Of a stretch of 64,000 nt of DNA, positions 8,316 through 18,038 are shown in pieces. The DNA comes from Burkholderia stabilis. GTDB lineage: Bacteria > Pseudomonadota > Gammaproteobacteria > Burkholderiales > Burkholderiaceae. Each line of letters starts with the position of its first letter. Within the stretch, counting starts at the first letter, position 1. The notes under the pieces were generated by a model. That model saw only the letters and a list, made by a program, of their open reading frames with translations. It was not told where the DNA came from and did no database searches. The position numbers and the translations under genes are program-made. The stretch is taken from assembly GCF_001742165.1 (NCBI RefSeq), contig NZ_CP016442.1:744001-808000 (forward strand), written 5' to 3'.

Positions 8316-11009
8316 ATGGCCCACCCACCCGATCGCGCCGACGCGCCCCCCACCGAACTGGTCCTGAAGACGACCGCGCCGCGCGTGCCGGCGCAGTTGC
8401 TCGCGCGCGCCCGGTTGAGCCTCGCCGCGCCGGCGTTCGACGGCCGCCCGGTCACGCTCGTGCAGGCGCCGGCCGGCTACGGCAAGACGTCGCTGCTCGC
8501 GCAATGGCGCCGCGAGTCCCTCGCGCTCGGTGGCGCGGTCGTGTGGCTGTCGGCCGACGAGCGTGACGACGCGCCGCGGCTGCTGCAAGGGCTCGTGCAG
8601 GCGGTGCGGACCGGCTGCGCGCGGCCCGGCTTCGGGCGCTTGATCCCCGGCGGCGCAGCACGCGCGCTGGACGGCCTGACCGCGTGGCTGGCCGAGGTCG
8701 CGCAACTGTCGATCGACGCGCTCCTGATCGTCGACGACGCGGAGCGGCTGCCGCCCGCCGGCCTCGATGCGCTGACCTACGTGCTGCACAACGCGCCGCA
8801 AAACCTGCACGTCGTCGTCGCGGCGCGGCGCGGGCTCGACCACACGGCCGGCGACCTGCTCGCCGGCGGGCAATGCACGCTCGCCGGACCCGACTGGCTG
8901 CGCTTCACGCTCGACGAAACGATCGCGCTGGTCGGCGCGCGCTTCGCGCAGCGTGTCGACGCCGATGCGTGCGCGCGGTTGTTCGAGCGCGTCGACGGCT
9001 GGCCGCTCGGGCTGCAGCTCGCGATGGCCGCGATGGCGCGCGCGGCCGACCCGCGCCAGGTGGTCGACGCGCTCGCCGCGCGCGTGGACGGCACGCGCGA
9101 CCGGCTCGTCGAGCTGCTGCTCGCGAACCTGTCGGCCGACGACACCGCGTTCCTGACCCGCACGAGCGTCGCCGATCGCCTGCATCCGTCGCTGTGCGCG
9201 GCGCTGCTCGACGATGCGCTCGCGCCCGGCCGTCTCGCACGCCTCGCACGCGACACGCCGCTGTTCATCGCGTCGGACGATTCCGACTGGTGCCGACTGC
9301 ATCCGCTCGTGCGCGACACGCTGCGCGACCGCCTGGCCGCCGGGCCCGACGCCGAGCGCAGCGCGCTGCATGCGCGCGCGGCCGCGTGGCTCGACGCGCA
9401 TGGAATGACCGAGGAAGCCGCGCGCCACGCGTATGCGGCCGGCCAGGTCGAGACCGCCTACGCGCTCGCGCAGCGCTGCCTCGAGGATGCGATCAAGCAG
9501 GGCCGCATCAATGACGTGCTCGACTGGCTCGCGCTGTTGCCCGATGCGGAACTCGACAAGCGCCCGACGCTGCGCGTCGCGGTTGCATGGGCGCTGGCGC
9601 TCGGCGAGCGCCATGTCGAGGCACAGCGCCAGATCGCGGGCATCCTCGCGGACCCCGGCACGCCCGCCGCGATGCGCTACGAATGCGCGCTGATCCTCAG
9701 CGCGGCCGCGTATTACGCCGACGAAATCGACCGCTTCGTCGAACTGTTCGAACCGTGGGCCGACTTCACGCCGCCGGCGGCGACGTGGCTCGCGCAGATG
9801 CACGCGAACCGGTTGTCGGCGCGCGCGATCATCGTCGGCGAACCGGCGCAGGCGCGCCGGTTCCAGCAGGCCGCCCCGCGCGGCGAGACGGCGGCCGGTT
9901 TCGGTTACGTCGCGCGCTGGGGCGAGCTGATCACGGGCCTGAGCTACTTGCGCGAAGGCCAGATCCGGCTCGCGGACGATGCGCTGTCGCCGGCGCTGGC
10001 GCGCGCCGAGGCCGATCTCGGGCGCCGCCATCCGCTGACCTGCATGCTCGCAGCGATGTGCGCGGCGATCGCGTACGAGGCCGATCGCGTCGATCAGGCT
10101 GCCGCGCTGCTCGCGAACCGGCTCGACGTGCTCGAACACGCGGGCACGCCCGACACCGTGCTGCTCGGCTATCGCACCGCCGCGCGCATCGCGCTGCTGC
10201 GCGGCGTCGAGCACCGTGCGATCGACCTGCTCGAGGCGCTCGACGCGATGGGCGTCGCACGCCGGCTGCCGCGCCTGTCGGTCGCGAGTCTCGCCGAACA
10301 GGTGCGCATTCACGCGGCGCGTTATCGCGAGGCGACCTGCCATGCGCTCGTCGAGCGGATCGATGCGATCGCCGCGGCCGAGTTTCCGTCGCACGGGCCG
10401 CTGTGGCGGCGCCCCGTCGTGCTGCTGCAGGCGACCGCGCATGCGGGCGCGGCGCTCGCCGCACGCCGCTGGGACGACGCATGCGCGGCGCTCGACGAAG
10501 CGGCCGTGCTGGCCCGCGAAATGAGCATGGGGCGCGAGCGCATCGAGATCATGGCGCTCAGCGCGTTCGCGCTCGAACAGTCGGGACGCGGCGGCCGCGC
10601 GCTGCTCGACGAGGCGATGAACCTCGCGGACATGTTCGGGCTGACGCGCACGATCGCCGACGCGCATCCGGCCGTCGCCGACTGGGCGCGCCGCATCGGC
10701 GACGAGGCAGCCGCCGGCGACGGCCCCGCGCGGCACGCGCTGCCGCAGCCGCGCATTGTGCCGCCCGCGCCGCGCGTTGCGGCCAGCCCGCGCGCGGTGC
10801 CGAGCGTCGTGCTGACGCCCAAGGAGCGCGCGATTCTCGAGCTGCTCGCGCGCAACCTGTCGAACAAGGAAATTGCGGTCGCGCTCGCCGTCGGCGAGGA
10901 AACCGTGAAGTGGCACCTGAAGAACCTGTTCGGCAAGCTCGACGCCAGTTCGCGCAAGCATGCGGTGCGCCGCGCGCTGGTGCTCGGCCTGCTCGAAAGC
11001 GCGCCCTGA
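8316..11009 (+). CDS. MalT-type LuxR family ATP-dependent transcriptional regulator
   Basis: An 897-residue regulator of the LAL/MalT class. The start taken is ATG 8316 (MAHPPDRADAPPTE); the frame stays open upstream to 8136, but family alignment usually begins shortly before LVLKTTAPRVPAQLL. The P-loop is APAGYGKTSL at residues 51-60 and a Walker B-like LLIVDDAERLPP follows near residue 150. The central region is a helical repeat domain. The C-terminus carries the LuxR helix-turn-helix (TPKERAILELLARNLSNKEI then GEETVKWHLKNLFGKL). The family is activated by ATP and a small inducer. It is a lone gene divergent from the stress-protein operon and may control that operon or the porin downstream. 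Confidence 0.9.
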   Translation: MAHPPDRADAPPTELVLKTTAPRVPAQLLARARLSLAAPAFDGRPVTLVQAPAGYGKTSLLAQWRRESLALGGAVVWLSADERDDAPRLLQGLVQAVRTGCARPGFGRLIPGGAARALDGLTAWLAEVAQLSIDALLIVDDAERLPPAGLDALTYVLHNAPQNLHVVVAARRGLDHTAGDLLAGGQCTLAGPDWLRFTLDETIALVGARFAQRVDADACARLFERVDGWPLGLQLAMAAMARAADPRQVVDALAARVDGTRDRLVELLLANLSADDTAFLTRTSVADRLHPSLCAALLDDALAPGRLARLARDTPLFIASDDSDWCRLHPLVRDTLRDRLAAGPDAERSALHARAAAWLDAHGMTEEAARHAYAAGQVETAYALAQRCLEDAIKQGRINDVLDWLALLPDAELDKRPTLRVAVAWALALGERHVEAQRQIAGILADPGTPAAMRYECALILSAAAYYADEIDRFVELFEPWADFTPPAATWLAQMHANRLSARAIIVGEPAQARRFQQAAPRGETAAGFGYVARWGELITGLSYLREGQIRLADDALSPALARAEADLGRRHPLTCMLAAMCAAIAYEADRVDQAAALLANRLDVLEHAGTPDTVLLGYRTAARIALLRGVEHRAIDLLEALDAMGVARRLPRLSVASLAEQVRIHAARYREATCHALVERIDAIAAAEFPSHGPLWRRPVVLLQATAHAGAALAARRWDDACAALDEAAVLAREMSMGRERIEIMALSAFALEQSGRGGRALLDEAMNLADMFGLTRTIADAHPAVADWARRIGDEAAAGDGPARHALPQPRIVPPAPRVAASPRAVPSVVLTPKERAILELLARNLSNKEIAVALAVGEETVKWHLKNLFGKLDASSRKHAVRRALVLGLLESAP

Positions 11010-11249
11010 CGCCGGTTCGAGCCGGTCTGCATCAGTCTCTCGTCACGCATCGTCGCCTTGACGCCCCCCTTCGATTCTCCGTAACCCTGCCCCCGCGCGT
11101 GGGGGGAGCGGCCGCCTGCCATTGCGTAGTCTTTCCGCACGGCTCGCAGCGGCGTCGCCTGTCACGCGTTCCCGCCTGCGTCGATGCTTCCCCGCTTTAC
11201 CCGGACGGGCTCGACCTCGCCCGGTTCAAGACAACTACTGGAGACTTCG

Positions 11250-12374
11250 ATGAAGACGAAACTGGCCGCGCTCGCGGCGTTTGCCGGCTGTTCGGCGCTC
11301 GCACACGCGCAATCCTCCGTCACGCTCTACGGTGTGATCGACTCGGGCCTGCTGTACCAGAGCACGTCGGCCGCGTCGTTCAGCCCGAGCGCGCCGAATA
11401 CCGGCAAGGTGTTCCGCATGAAGGACGGCGGCATCTATTCGAGCTTCTGGGGCATCAAGGGCAGCGAGGACATCGGTGGCGGCTACAAGGTCAACTTCAA
11501 GCTGCAGGGCTCGTTCGACAGCGGCACCGGCAAGCTGCAGCTGAGCGACACGCCGGGCGCCGTCGCGATCTTCAACCAGATCGCGTCGCTCGGCGTGTCG
11601 GGCCCGTTCGGCTCGGTCACGGCCGGCCGCCAGATCGTGCCGATGATCTACGCGATGGCCGACACCGACGTGCGCAACGCGCAGTTCTTCGGCAGCGTGC
11701 TGACCGCGTGGCTCGGCCTGAACACCGCGGCCGGCTGGCCGGGCACCAGCACCAACGGCGCGATCGGCGCGCTGTACGACAGCAATGCGCTCGTCTACCA
11801 GTCGCCGACGTTCGCGGGCGCATCGATCGCGCTCGAATACGCGCCGGGCGGCGTCGCCGGGCAGTTCCAGGGCGGCACGCGCGAATCCGTCGTGCTCAAG
11901 TATTCGAACTACGGGTTGAACGCGTCGGCCGTCTACTACAACGGCCACGACACGAACCCGGCGCCGGGCGTCGCGCCGACCGGCGTCGACAACAACCGCT
12001 TCGTCTACGTCGGTGCGAAATACACGATCCGCGATTTCTCGGTGTCGGCGTCGTACGGCAACGGCAGGAATCCGTCGCATTCGGGCCTGGTCAACCTCGA
12101 CATGCTGTCGGCCGGCATCGGCTATCGCTTCACGCCCGCGCTGCAGGTGGCCTCGGCCGTGTACTACCTGAAGGACCGCAACAATTCGGCGAACAAGTCA
12201 ACGTCGGTCGTGCTCGCGGCCGACTACAGCCTCTCGAAGCGGACGATGGTCTACGCGCAGGTCGGCCACGTGAACAACCGCGGCACGATGGACCAGATGC
12301 TCGTGTACGGGCAGCCGGTCGCGCCCGGCGTCGGTACGACGGCCGCGATGGTCGGGCTGCGACACAACTTCTGA
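11250..12374 (+). CDS. gram-negative porin (OmpC-like, Burkholderia type)
   Basis: A 374-residue outer-membrane trimeric porin. ATG 11250 opens a signal peptide (MKTKLAALAAFAGCSALAHA, cleavage after AHA) and the mature protein starts QSSVTLYGVIDSGLLY, the classic Burkholderiales porin beginning. It ends with aromatic terminal MVGLRHNF, as needed for BAM-dependent assembly. Inside are alternating beta-strand patterns and GSRWG-like ring features (SSFWGIKGSEDIGGGYK). A CTGGAGACTTCG stretch precedes the ATG as ribosome binding site. The open frame begins upstream at 11184 but that part is not signal-like. Confidence 0.93.
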   Translation: MKTKLAALAAFAGCSALAHAQSSVTLYGVIDSGLLYQSTSAASFSPSAPNTGKVFRMKDGGIYSSFWGIKGSEDIGGGYKVNFKLQGSFDSGTGKLQLSDTPGAVAIFNQIASLGVSGPFGSVTAGRQIVPMIYAMADTDVRNAQFFGSVLTAWLGLNTAAGWPGTSTNGAIGALYDSNALVYQSPTFAGASIALEYAPGGVAGQFQGGTRESVVLKYSNYGLNASAVYYNGHDTNPAPGVAPTGVDNNRFVYVGAKYTIRDFSVSASYGNGRNPSHSGLVNLDMLSAGIGYRFTPALQVASAVYYLKDRNNSANKSTSVVLAADYSLSKRTMVYAQVGHVNNRGTMDQMLVYGQPVAPGVGTTAAMVGLRHNF

Positions 12375-12400
12375 TCGATGCGCAGTGCGTGACGCGGCGC

Positions 12401-12417
12401 CCGGGCGCGATGCCCGG
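12401..12417 (+). terminator. hairpin after porin gene
   Basis: A perfect 6-bp stem, CCGGGC with GCCCGG around a 5-base loop, lies 27 bases past the porin stop, flanked by further complementary GGCG/CGCC bases. No T-run follows, so terminator function is uncertain. Confidence 0.35.
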
Positions 12418-12564
12418 CCGCCGCCAGCATCGATTGCCCGGATCGGCTACAGTGGGCGTTTTTCGGCGCGCTCCGTTTCCGCCGATCGCGCCGCGGACCG
12501 TCCGCGGCGCACAGGCGGCACGGCGGAGCGCGGTTTCCCCACCTCGTCGACGAGCGAACCCTCC

Positions 12565-13269
12565 ATGTCCGACCTGTCCGCCTTCCCGATCACGAAAAAG
12601 TGGCCGGCCCAGCATCCCGACCGCCTCCAGCTTTACTCGCTGCCGACGCCGAACGGCGTCAAGGTGTCGATCATGCTCGAGGAAACCGGCCTGCCGTACG
12701 AGCCGCATCTCGTGCGTTTCGACACGGACGACCAGTTGTCGCCCGCGTTCCTGTCGCTGAACCCGAACAACAAGATCCCGGCGATCATCGATCCGAACGG
12801 CCCCGACGGCAAACCGCTGCCGCTGTTCGAATCGGGCGCGATCCTGATCTATCTCGCCGACAAGACGGGCCAGCTGATCCCGAAGGATCTCGCGGGCCGC
12901 TACGAGACGATCCAGTGGGTGATGTTCCAGATGGGCGGCATCGGCCCGATGTTCGGCCAGGTCGGGTTCTTCCACAAATTCGCCGGCCGCGACTACGAGG
13001 ACAAGCGCCCGCGCGACCGTTACGTCGCCGAATCGAAGCGCCTGCTTGCCGTGCTCGATGCGCATCTCGCGAACCGCCAGTGGGTGATGGGCGACACGTA
13101 CACGATCGCCGACATCGCGATTTTCCCGTGGGTGCGCAACCTCGTCGGCTTCTACGAAGCGGGCGATCTCGTCGGCTTCAGCGAATTCCGGCACGTCGCG
13201 CGGGCGCTCGACGCGTTCGTCGCGCGTCCGGCCGTCGCGCGCGGGCTCAACATCCCGGCGCGTAACTGA
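12565..13269 (+). CDS. glutathione S-transferase family protein (YfcG/YghU type)
   Basis: A 234-residue GST. The start at ATG 12565 (MSDLSAFPITKKWPAQHP) matches the family. The thioredoxin-like N-domain has YSLPTPNGVKVSIMLEE, with Thr/Asn in place of a catalytic Cys, then the cis-Pro region NPNNKIPAIIDP and the glutathione-binding LFESGAILIYLADKTG. The all-alpha C-domain ends DTYTIADIAIFPW. YfcG/YghU proteins act as disulfide-bond reductases using two glutathiones. The gene is monocistronic between a porin and the disrupted marR gene. Confidence 0.92.
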   Translation: MSDLSAFPITKKWPAQHPDRLQLYSLPTPNGVKVSIMLEETGLPYEPHLVRFDTDDQLSPAFLSLNPNNKIPAIIDPNGPDGKPLPLFESGAILIYLADKTGQLIPKDLAGRYETIQWVMFQMGGIGPMFGQVGFFHKFAGRDYEDKRPRDRYVAESKRLLAVLDAHLANRQWVMGDTYTIADIAIFPWVRNLVGFYEAGDLVGFSEFRHVARALDAFVARPAVARGLNIPARN

Positions 13270-13380
13270 CCTGCGGCGCGGGCGCACCGTGTGCGGCCCG
13301 CGATTCGAGCAGCCCGCCGCATTGCACGGCGGGCGTCGCTGCCCTCCAACCGGCGCGTTCGCGCCAACCGTCCGGCGGCG

Positions 13381-13888
13381 TTACTTTCCGTCCGGACGTT
13401 CCTGCGCACTGCCGGCCAGCCCCGCCAGCAGCTTTTCCAGCAACCGCGACAACTGCGCCTGTTCCGCGTCCGACAATGCAGCCAGCGTCTCGCACTGATT
13501 GTCGATATGCGCGACCACGGCCTCGTCGATCAGCGCACGGCCGGTTTCCGTCAGCGCGACGAGCATGCCGCGCCCGTCGGCCGGGTTCGGCCGGCGCTCG
13601 ACCCAGCCGGCCTTCTGCAGCCGGTCGATGCGCGCGGTCATCCCGCCCGACGACATCATCAGCGCGTCGTACAGCGCCGTCGGCGTCAGCGCGAACGGCG
13701 CACCGCAGCGTCGCGAGCACGTCGAATTCGCCGGGCTGCATCCCGTAGCGCGCAAACAGCGGATTGAGACGGTCGCGCGCGATCACCAGTGCGGCTTCCT
13801 GCAGCCGCCCCATCACGACCATCGACGTCGCGTCCAGATCCGGACGCTCGGCCTGCCATTGCGCAAGCGCATGCGCAGCTCGATCCAT
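13381..13888 (-). pseudogene. MarR-family regulator, interrupted by a frameshift
   Basis: Two adjacent frames together make a full MarR protein. The N-terminal part starts at ATG 13888 (MDRAAHALAQWQAERPDL, with GGAGGG upstream) and runs to DVLATLR. The rest continues in another frame from GAPFALTPTALYDALMMS through GGMTARIDRLQKAGWVERR to the stop at 13381. The break is near 13707-13715. The joined sequence fits if 2 bases (or 5 or 8) are missing where homologues read LRRSG. The winged-helix DNA-binding core is split by it. It is divergent from the transporter at 14017 and two operator-like palindromes remain between them. A sequencing error cannot be excluded. Confidence 0.75.
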
Positions 13889-13910
13889 TAACCCTCCTCG
13901 GCTCACCAGT

Positions 13911-13928
13911 TATCTTGACGTCGAGATA
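13911..13928. promoter_or_regulatory. MarR-type operator 1
   Basis: TATCTTGACGTCGAGATA is a near-perfect 18-base palindrome with one mismatched symmetric pair, of the TCTTGA-x-TCxAGA type bound by many MarR/OhrR-like proteins. It lies 23 bases before the marR start. Confidence 0.65.
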
Positions 13929-13938
13929 AATTGGCATT

Positions 13939-13956
13939 TATCTTGATGTCGAGACA
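13939..13956. promoter_or_regulatory. MarR-type operator 2
   Basis: TATCTTGATGTCGAGACA repeats operator 1 with two changes, 28 bases centre to centre (nearly three helical turns). Both copies sit in the gap between the disrupted marR and the transporter gene. Confidence 0.6.
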
Positions 13957-14016
13957 CTTTACATGAAAACGCACGGCCCCCGGACGGACGCCGTGCACCA
14001 AACCGAGGGCCCATCG

Positions 14017-15195
14017 ATGAATCGCTTCACCTCCCCCGGATGGCGGCTCGCCGCCATCGTGCTCGTCGGGCTGAACCTGCGGCCGGCGCTCGCCGCGGTC
14101 GGCCCGCTGCTCGACATGATCCAGCGCGCGACCGGCATCGGCGACGGCGCGGCCAGCCTGCTGACGACGATCCCGATCCTGCTGATGGGGCTCGGCGCGC
14201 TGAGTGCGCGGCGCCTGCAGCGCGTGACCGGCATCACGGGCGGCGTATGGCTCGGCGTCGCGCTGATCGGGCTCGCGTGCGTGTCGCGCATCGGCGCGCA
14301 GCACGCGTGGCTGCTGCTTGCGAGCGCGTGCTGTGCGGGCATCGGGATCGCGATGGTGCAGGCGCTGCTGCCCGGCTTCGTGAAGGCGCATTTTGCGACG
14401 CGGATCGGCGGCGCGATGGGCGTCTATTCGACGTCGATCATGGGCGGTGCGGTACTCGCGAGCGTCGTCGCGCCGTTCGCGGCAGCACAGTGGGGCTGGC
14501 TCGCCGCGCTCGCCGGCTGGGCGCTGCCGGCCGCGGTTGCCGCGCTCGCATGGCCGCTGGCGAGCCGCGGCGGCGATGCGCTCGCCGCCGGGCCGGCTTC
14601 CGCGTCGAACGCGCAGCCGTCGCGCTCGCCGCGCGCTTGGCGGCTCGCGATGTTCTTCGGGATCGCGACGGGCGCATACACGCTCGTGCTCGCTTGGCTG
14701 CCGCCGTACTACATGCGGCTCGGCTGGTCGCCGACGGCGGCCGGCAGCCTGCTCGGCGGCGTGACGCTCGCGGAAGTGGTTGCCGGGCTGACGATCTCGG
14801 CGACGATCGATCGCCTGCCCGATCGCCGGCCCGCGCTGCATGCGGCGATCGCGTCGCTCCTGATCGGGTTGCTGGTGATGCTGGCCGCGCCCGAAGCGCT
14901 CTCCTTGCCGGCCGCGCTGTTGATGGGCGCGGGGATCGGCGCGCTGTTTCCGCTGTCGCTGATCGTCACGGTCGACCATGCGGCGACGCCGGCCGATGCC
15001 GCATCGCTGACGGGGTTCGTGCAGGGTGTCGGTTACCTGATCGCGGGGCTGTTTCCGTTCGCGGCCGGCGTCGTGCGCCAGCATCTCGCGGATCTGACGC
15101 CCGCGTGGGTGGCGATGGCGTGCCTGTGCGTCGTGCTGTTCATGTTGGCGGCGGGTTTCGCGCCGAAGCTCGCGCGGCGGGTTGCGAGTGCCTAG
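14017..15195 (+). CDS. MFS transporter, CynX/NimT-type
   Basis: A 392-residue major facilitator with about 12 membrane helices. ATG 14017 (MNRFTSPGWRLAAIVLVG) has GAGGG 9 bases upstream. The frame could begin at 13963, but that ATG lies 6 bases beyond an operator with no ribosome binding site. The signature LNLRPALAAVGPLLD near the first helix is typical of the CynX/NimT group (cyanate, nitroimidazole and related exporters). It is divergent from the broken MarR gene and shares its operators, so it was probably repressed by it. Loss of the repressor could make it constitutive. Confidence 0.87.
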   Translation: MNRFTSPGWRLAAIVLVGLNLRPALAAVGPLLDMIQRATGIGDGAASLLTTIPILLMGLGALSARRLQRVTGITGGVWLGVALIGLACVSRIGAQHAWLLLASACCAGIGIAMVQALLPGFVKAHFATRIGGAMGVYSTSIMGGAVLASVVAPFAAAQWGWLAALAGWALPAAVAALAWPLASRGGDALAAGPASASNAQPSRSPRAWRLAMFFGIATGAYTLVLAWLPPYYMRLGWSPTAAGSLLGGVTLAEVVAGLTISATIDRLPDRRPALHAAIASLLIGLLVMLAAPEALSLPAALLMGAGIGALFPLSLIVTVDHAATPADAASLTGFVQGVGYLIAGLFPFAAGVVRQHLADLTPAWVAMACLCVVLFMLAAGFAPKLARRVASA

Positions 15196-15216
15196 ACGGT
15201 TGGCCGCGCGCCGGCG

Positions 15217-15375
15217 TCAGTCCGCCGCGTCGCGCTCCGCGAGAAACCGCCGGTAAGCACGCTCGGACGGGCAGCACCGCAAGTCGCAAGCATCTTCGTC
15301 GCACAGCAGGCACACGCGGATCGCGTTCTGCACGTCGTCGGCCAATGCGCCGATCAGCTGCCCGCAGATCGGCAT
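15217..15375 (-). CDS. small cysteine-rich protein of unknown function
   Basis: A 52-residue frame (MPICGQLIGALADDVQNAIR and on) ending TGA at 15217. It contains six cysteines: one at position 4, then CLLC, AC and a CC pair within a short acidic/basic stretch (CLLCDEDACDLRCCPSER). That spacing suggests a bound metal ion. The upstream frame is closed by a stop 10 codons before the ATG, so the start is well bounded. It lies 74 bases downstream of cobM on the same strand and may belong to the cobalamin operon. I do not recognise a family. Confidence 0.5.
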   Translation of the reverse strand: MPICGQLIGALADDVQNAIRVCLLCDEDACDLRCCPSERAYRRFLAERDAAD

Positions 15376-15449
15376 GAGGCATGGGTTGCGAACACGGTTC
15401 GACCGTCACCGTGCACGTGATGTCCGCGATCGCCGATCCGCGCGCGTGA

Positions 15450-16178
15450 TCAGCCTGCGCTCGCGTACAGCGTCGAATCCGCGAATCCTTCGGCATCGAG
15501 CACGCGCCCGATCAGGATCAGCGCGGTGCGTTCGATCTGCGTGCCCTGTACCTTGCCGACGATGTCGGCGAGCGTGCCGGTCACGCGTTCTTCGTCAGGC
15601 CAGCTCGCGCGATAGATCACCGCGACCGGACAATCGGCGCCGTAATGCGGCAGCACCTCGTCGACGATGCGCGCGAGATGACGCACGCCGAGATGGATCG
15701 CGAGCGTCGCGCGATGCGCGGCGAGCGAGCCAAGCGCTTCGCCTTCGGGCATCGTCGTCTTGCCCGCGAAGCGCGTGAGGATCACCGTCTGCGCGACGCC
15801 GGGCAGCGTCAGCTCGACGCCGAGCGTCGCCGCGCATGCGGCGGTGGCCGTTACGCCCGGCACGATTTCGTATGGAATCCCGAGCGTCTTCAGCCGGCGG
15901 ATCTGTTCGCCGATCGCGCCGTACAGCGACGGGTCGCCCGAATGCACGCGCGCGACGTCCTGCCCTTTCGCATGCGCGCCGGCGAGCAACGCGACGATCG
16001 CGTCGAGGTCGAGTTCTGCCGTATTGACGACCTGCTCTGCGCGATGGCCGTCGAGCACGGCCGCCGGCACCAGCGAGCCCGCGTACAGGATTACCGGGCA
16101 CGTGCGCACGAGGCGCTGGCCCTTCACCGTGATCAGCTCGGGGTCGCCGGGGCCCGCGCCGATGAAATACACCGTCAT
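15450..16178 (-). CDS. cobM: precorrin-4 C11-methyltransferase
   Basis: A 242-residue SAM-dependent tetrapyrrole methylase. The start MTVYFIGAGPGDPELITVKG carries the GxGxGD SAM-binding pattern, followed by VARVHSGDPSLYGAIGEQ and YEIVPGVTATAACAATLG, all typical of CobM/CbiF. In the aerobic pathway it methylates precorrin-4 at C11 to give precorrin-5. It is the last main gene of the minus-strand operon cbiET-cbiD-cobK-cobM, beginning about 43 bases after cobK. Confidence 0.95.
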   Translation of the reverse strand: MTVYFIGAGPGDPELITVKGQRLVRTCPVILYAGSLVPAAVLDGHRAEQVVNTAELDLDAIVALLAGAHAKGQDVARVHSGDPSLYGAIGEQIRRLKTLGIPYEIVPGVTATAACAATLGVELTLPGVAQTVILTRFAGKTTMPEGEALGSLAAHRATLAIHLGVRHLARIVDEVLPHYGADCPVAVIYRASWPDEERVTGTLADIVGKVQGTQIERTALILIGRVLDAEGFADSTLYASAG

Positions 16179-16221
16179 CGAAAAATCTCCGTCAATTCAT
16201 TGGATGACCGGCCGCGCAGCG

Positions 16222-16953
16222 TCATGCGCGCGCGGCCGGATCGAGCGCGTCGAGCAGCGCTGCGGCCGAGTCGAACGCGCGGTCGGGCTCGGGCAGCGGC
16301 GGCCGGCGCAGCATCACGACCGGCAGCCGGCGTTCGCGCGCGACGTCGAGCTTGGCCTCGGTGGCCGCACCGCCGCTGTTCTTGCTGACGACGACGTCGA
16401 TGCCCGTCAGCGCGAACAGCGCGCGCTCGCCGTCGAGCGTGAACGGCCCGCGCGCGGCGAGGATCTGCGCGCGCGCATTGCCGGGATGCGCGTCGAGGCA
16501 GCGCACGAGCCAGAACTGGTGCGGCGGGATCGCGTCGAGATGCGCGAGCGGCTCGCGGCCCAGCGTAAAAAGCGGCCGGCTGAACGGCGCAAGCGCGGCC
16601 TCGATGCCGGCCCATTCGTCGACCATCCGCCAGTCGTCGCCGGGTTGCGGTTGCCACGGCGCGCGGCGCAGCGCCCACAGCGGCACGCCGGCGTCGCGCG
16701 CTGCGGCGGCCGCGTTCGCGCTGATTTGCGCGGCATACGGATGCGTCGCATCGATCACGAGGCCGATGCCCGCATCGCGCAGATACGCGGCCAATCCGGC
16801 GGCGCCGCCGAACCCGCCGACGCGCACGTCGCAGCGCAGGTCGTCGGGCACCTTGCCGAGGCCGGCCAGGCTGTAGACGTGATGCGGGCCGAGCGCGCGC
16901 GCGATTTTCAGCGCGTCGCCGGTGCCGCCGAGCAGCAGGATGCGCGCGCTCAT
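16222..16953 (-). CDS. cobK: precorrin-6A reductase
   Basis: A 243-residue CobK/CbiJ protein that reduces precorrin-6A to precorrin-6B (dihydro form) with [25 protein letters not shown] gives the glycine-rich nucleotide-binding loop, and [16 protein letters not shown] is the family hallmark. [16 protein letters not shown] near the C-terminus is also conserved. Its ATG at 16953 overlaps the cbiD stop by four bases (ATGA), so translation is coupled. Confidence 0.95.
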   Translation of the reverse strand: MSARILLLGGTGDALKIARALGPHHVYSLAGLGKVPDDLRCDVRVGGFGGAAGLAAYLRDAGIGLVIDATHPYAAQISANAAAAARDAGVPLWALRRAPWQPQPGDDWRMVDEWAGIEAALAPFSRPLFTLGREPLAHLDAIPPHQFWLVRCLDAHPGNARAQILAARGPFTLDGERALFALTGIDVVVSKNSGGAATEAKLDVARERRLPVVMLRRPPLPEPDRAFDSAAALLDALDPAARA

Positions 16954-18038
16954 CGCGCTTCCCCGACGAAGCGGCCCTGCCGGTCGATCGCGAACATCTC
17001 GACGGCGACCGACGACGGCACGATGTCGCGCGCGACGCGCAGCGCGTGCGCGCAGACGAGATCGCCGAGCGGCACGCCGTCGGCGTGCGCGAGCTTCAGC
17101 GCTTCCTGGCTCGTGTTCGCGGCGCGCATCGCGGCCTGCAGCGCGTCGCTCGCGCCCGCTTCGGCGCCCCATTGCGCGAGCAGCGGCAGGTCGATGCTCG
17201 AATGACGGCTGTGCAGGTCGAGATGGCCGGCCGCGAGCTTGCTGAGCTTGCCGAAGCCGCCGCACATCGACAGGCGCGCGACAGGCGCGCGGCGCAGGTG
17301 CTTGAGCACCGCGCCCGCGAAATCGCCCATCTCGATCAGCGCCATGTCAGGCAGGCGGTAGTGCGCGCGCATCGCGTCCTCGCTCGCGTTGCCCGTGCAC
17401 GCGGCGATATGGGAGACGCCGTTGGCGCGCGCGACGTCGATGCCCTGATGGATCGACGCGATATAGGCCGAGCACGAGAACGGCCGCACGATGCCGGTCG
17501 TGCCGAGGATCGACAACCCGCCGACGATGCCCAGGCGCGGGTTCATCGTCTTCAGCGCGAGCGCTTCGCCGCCTTCGACGCCGATCGTCACGTCGAAGCC
17601 GCCCGCGTAACCCTGCTCCGCTGCGAGCGCGTCGAGATGCATCGTCATCATCTGGCGCGGCACCGGGTTGATCGCTGGTTCGCCGACCGGCAGCGTCAGT
17701 CCCGCGCGCGTGACCGTGCCGACGCCCGGCCCCGCATGAAAGCGCACGCCGGGCGCCGCCGCGAGCGCGACGCGCGCGAAGACCAGCGCGCCGTGCGTGA
17801 CGTCCGGATCGTCGCCGGCATCCTTGATCGTGCCGGCTTCGGCGCCGCCGGCCGTGGTGCGGCAGAACTCGAGGCGCATCATCACGTGCTGCCCCTTCGG
17901 CAACACGATTTCGACCGCGTCGTCCGCGCGGCCCGCGAGCAGCAGGCGCGCGGCCGCGAGCGACGTCGCGGTCGCGCAGCTGCCGGTCGTGTAGCCGAAG
18001 CGCAGCGGCGCGGGCTGTTCGGGGGTTTCGTCGCGCAT
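16950..18038 (-). CDS. cbiD: cobalt-precorrin-5B C1-methyltransferase (CbiD)
   Basis: A 362-residue CbiD. The start is ATG 18038 ([20 protein letters not shown]), overlapping the cbiET stop by one base (TGATG). Hallmarks are [32 protein letters not shown] and [18 protein letters not shown]. In the oxygen-independent pathway CbiD methylates C1; in this cluster it stands in place of CobF, which I do not find. The pairing with oxygen-dependent CobG at 19.7 kb is a mixed arrangement seen in other Burkholderiales and pseudomonads. Confidence 0.95.
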   Translation of the reverse strand: MRDETPEQPAPLRFGYTTGSCATATSLAAARLLLAGRADDAVEIVLPKGQHVMMRLEFCRTTAGGAEAGTIKDAGDDPDVTHGALVFARVALAAAPGVRFHAGPGVGTVTRAGLTLPVGEPAINPVPRQMMTMHLDALAAEQGYAGGFDVTIGVEGGEALALKTMNPRLGIVGGLSILGTTGIVRPFSCSAYIASIHQGIDVARANGVSHIAACTGNASEDAMRAHYRLPDMALIEMGDFAGAVLKHLRRAPVARLSMCGGFGKLSKLAAGHLDLHSRHSSIDLPLLAQWGAEAGASDALQAAMRAANTSQEALKLAHADGVPLGDLVCAHALRVARDIVPSSVAVEMFAIDRQGRFVGEAR

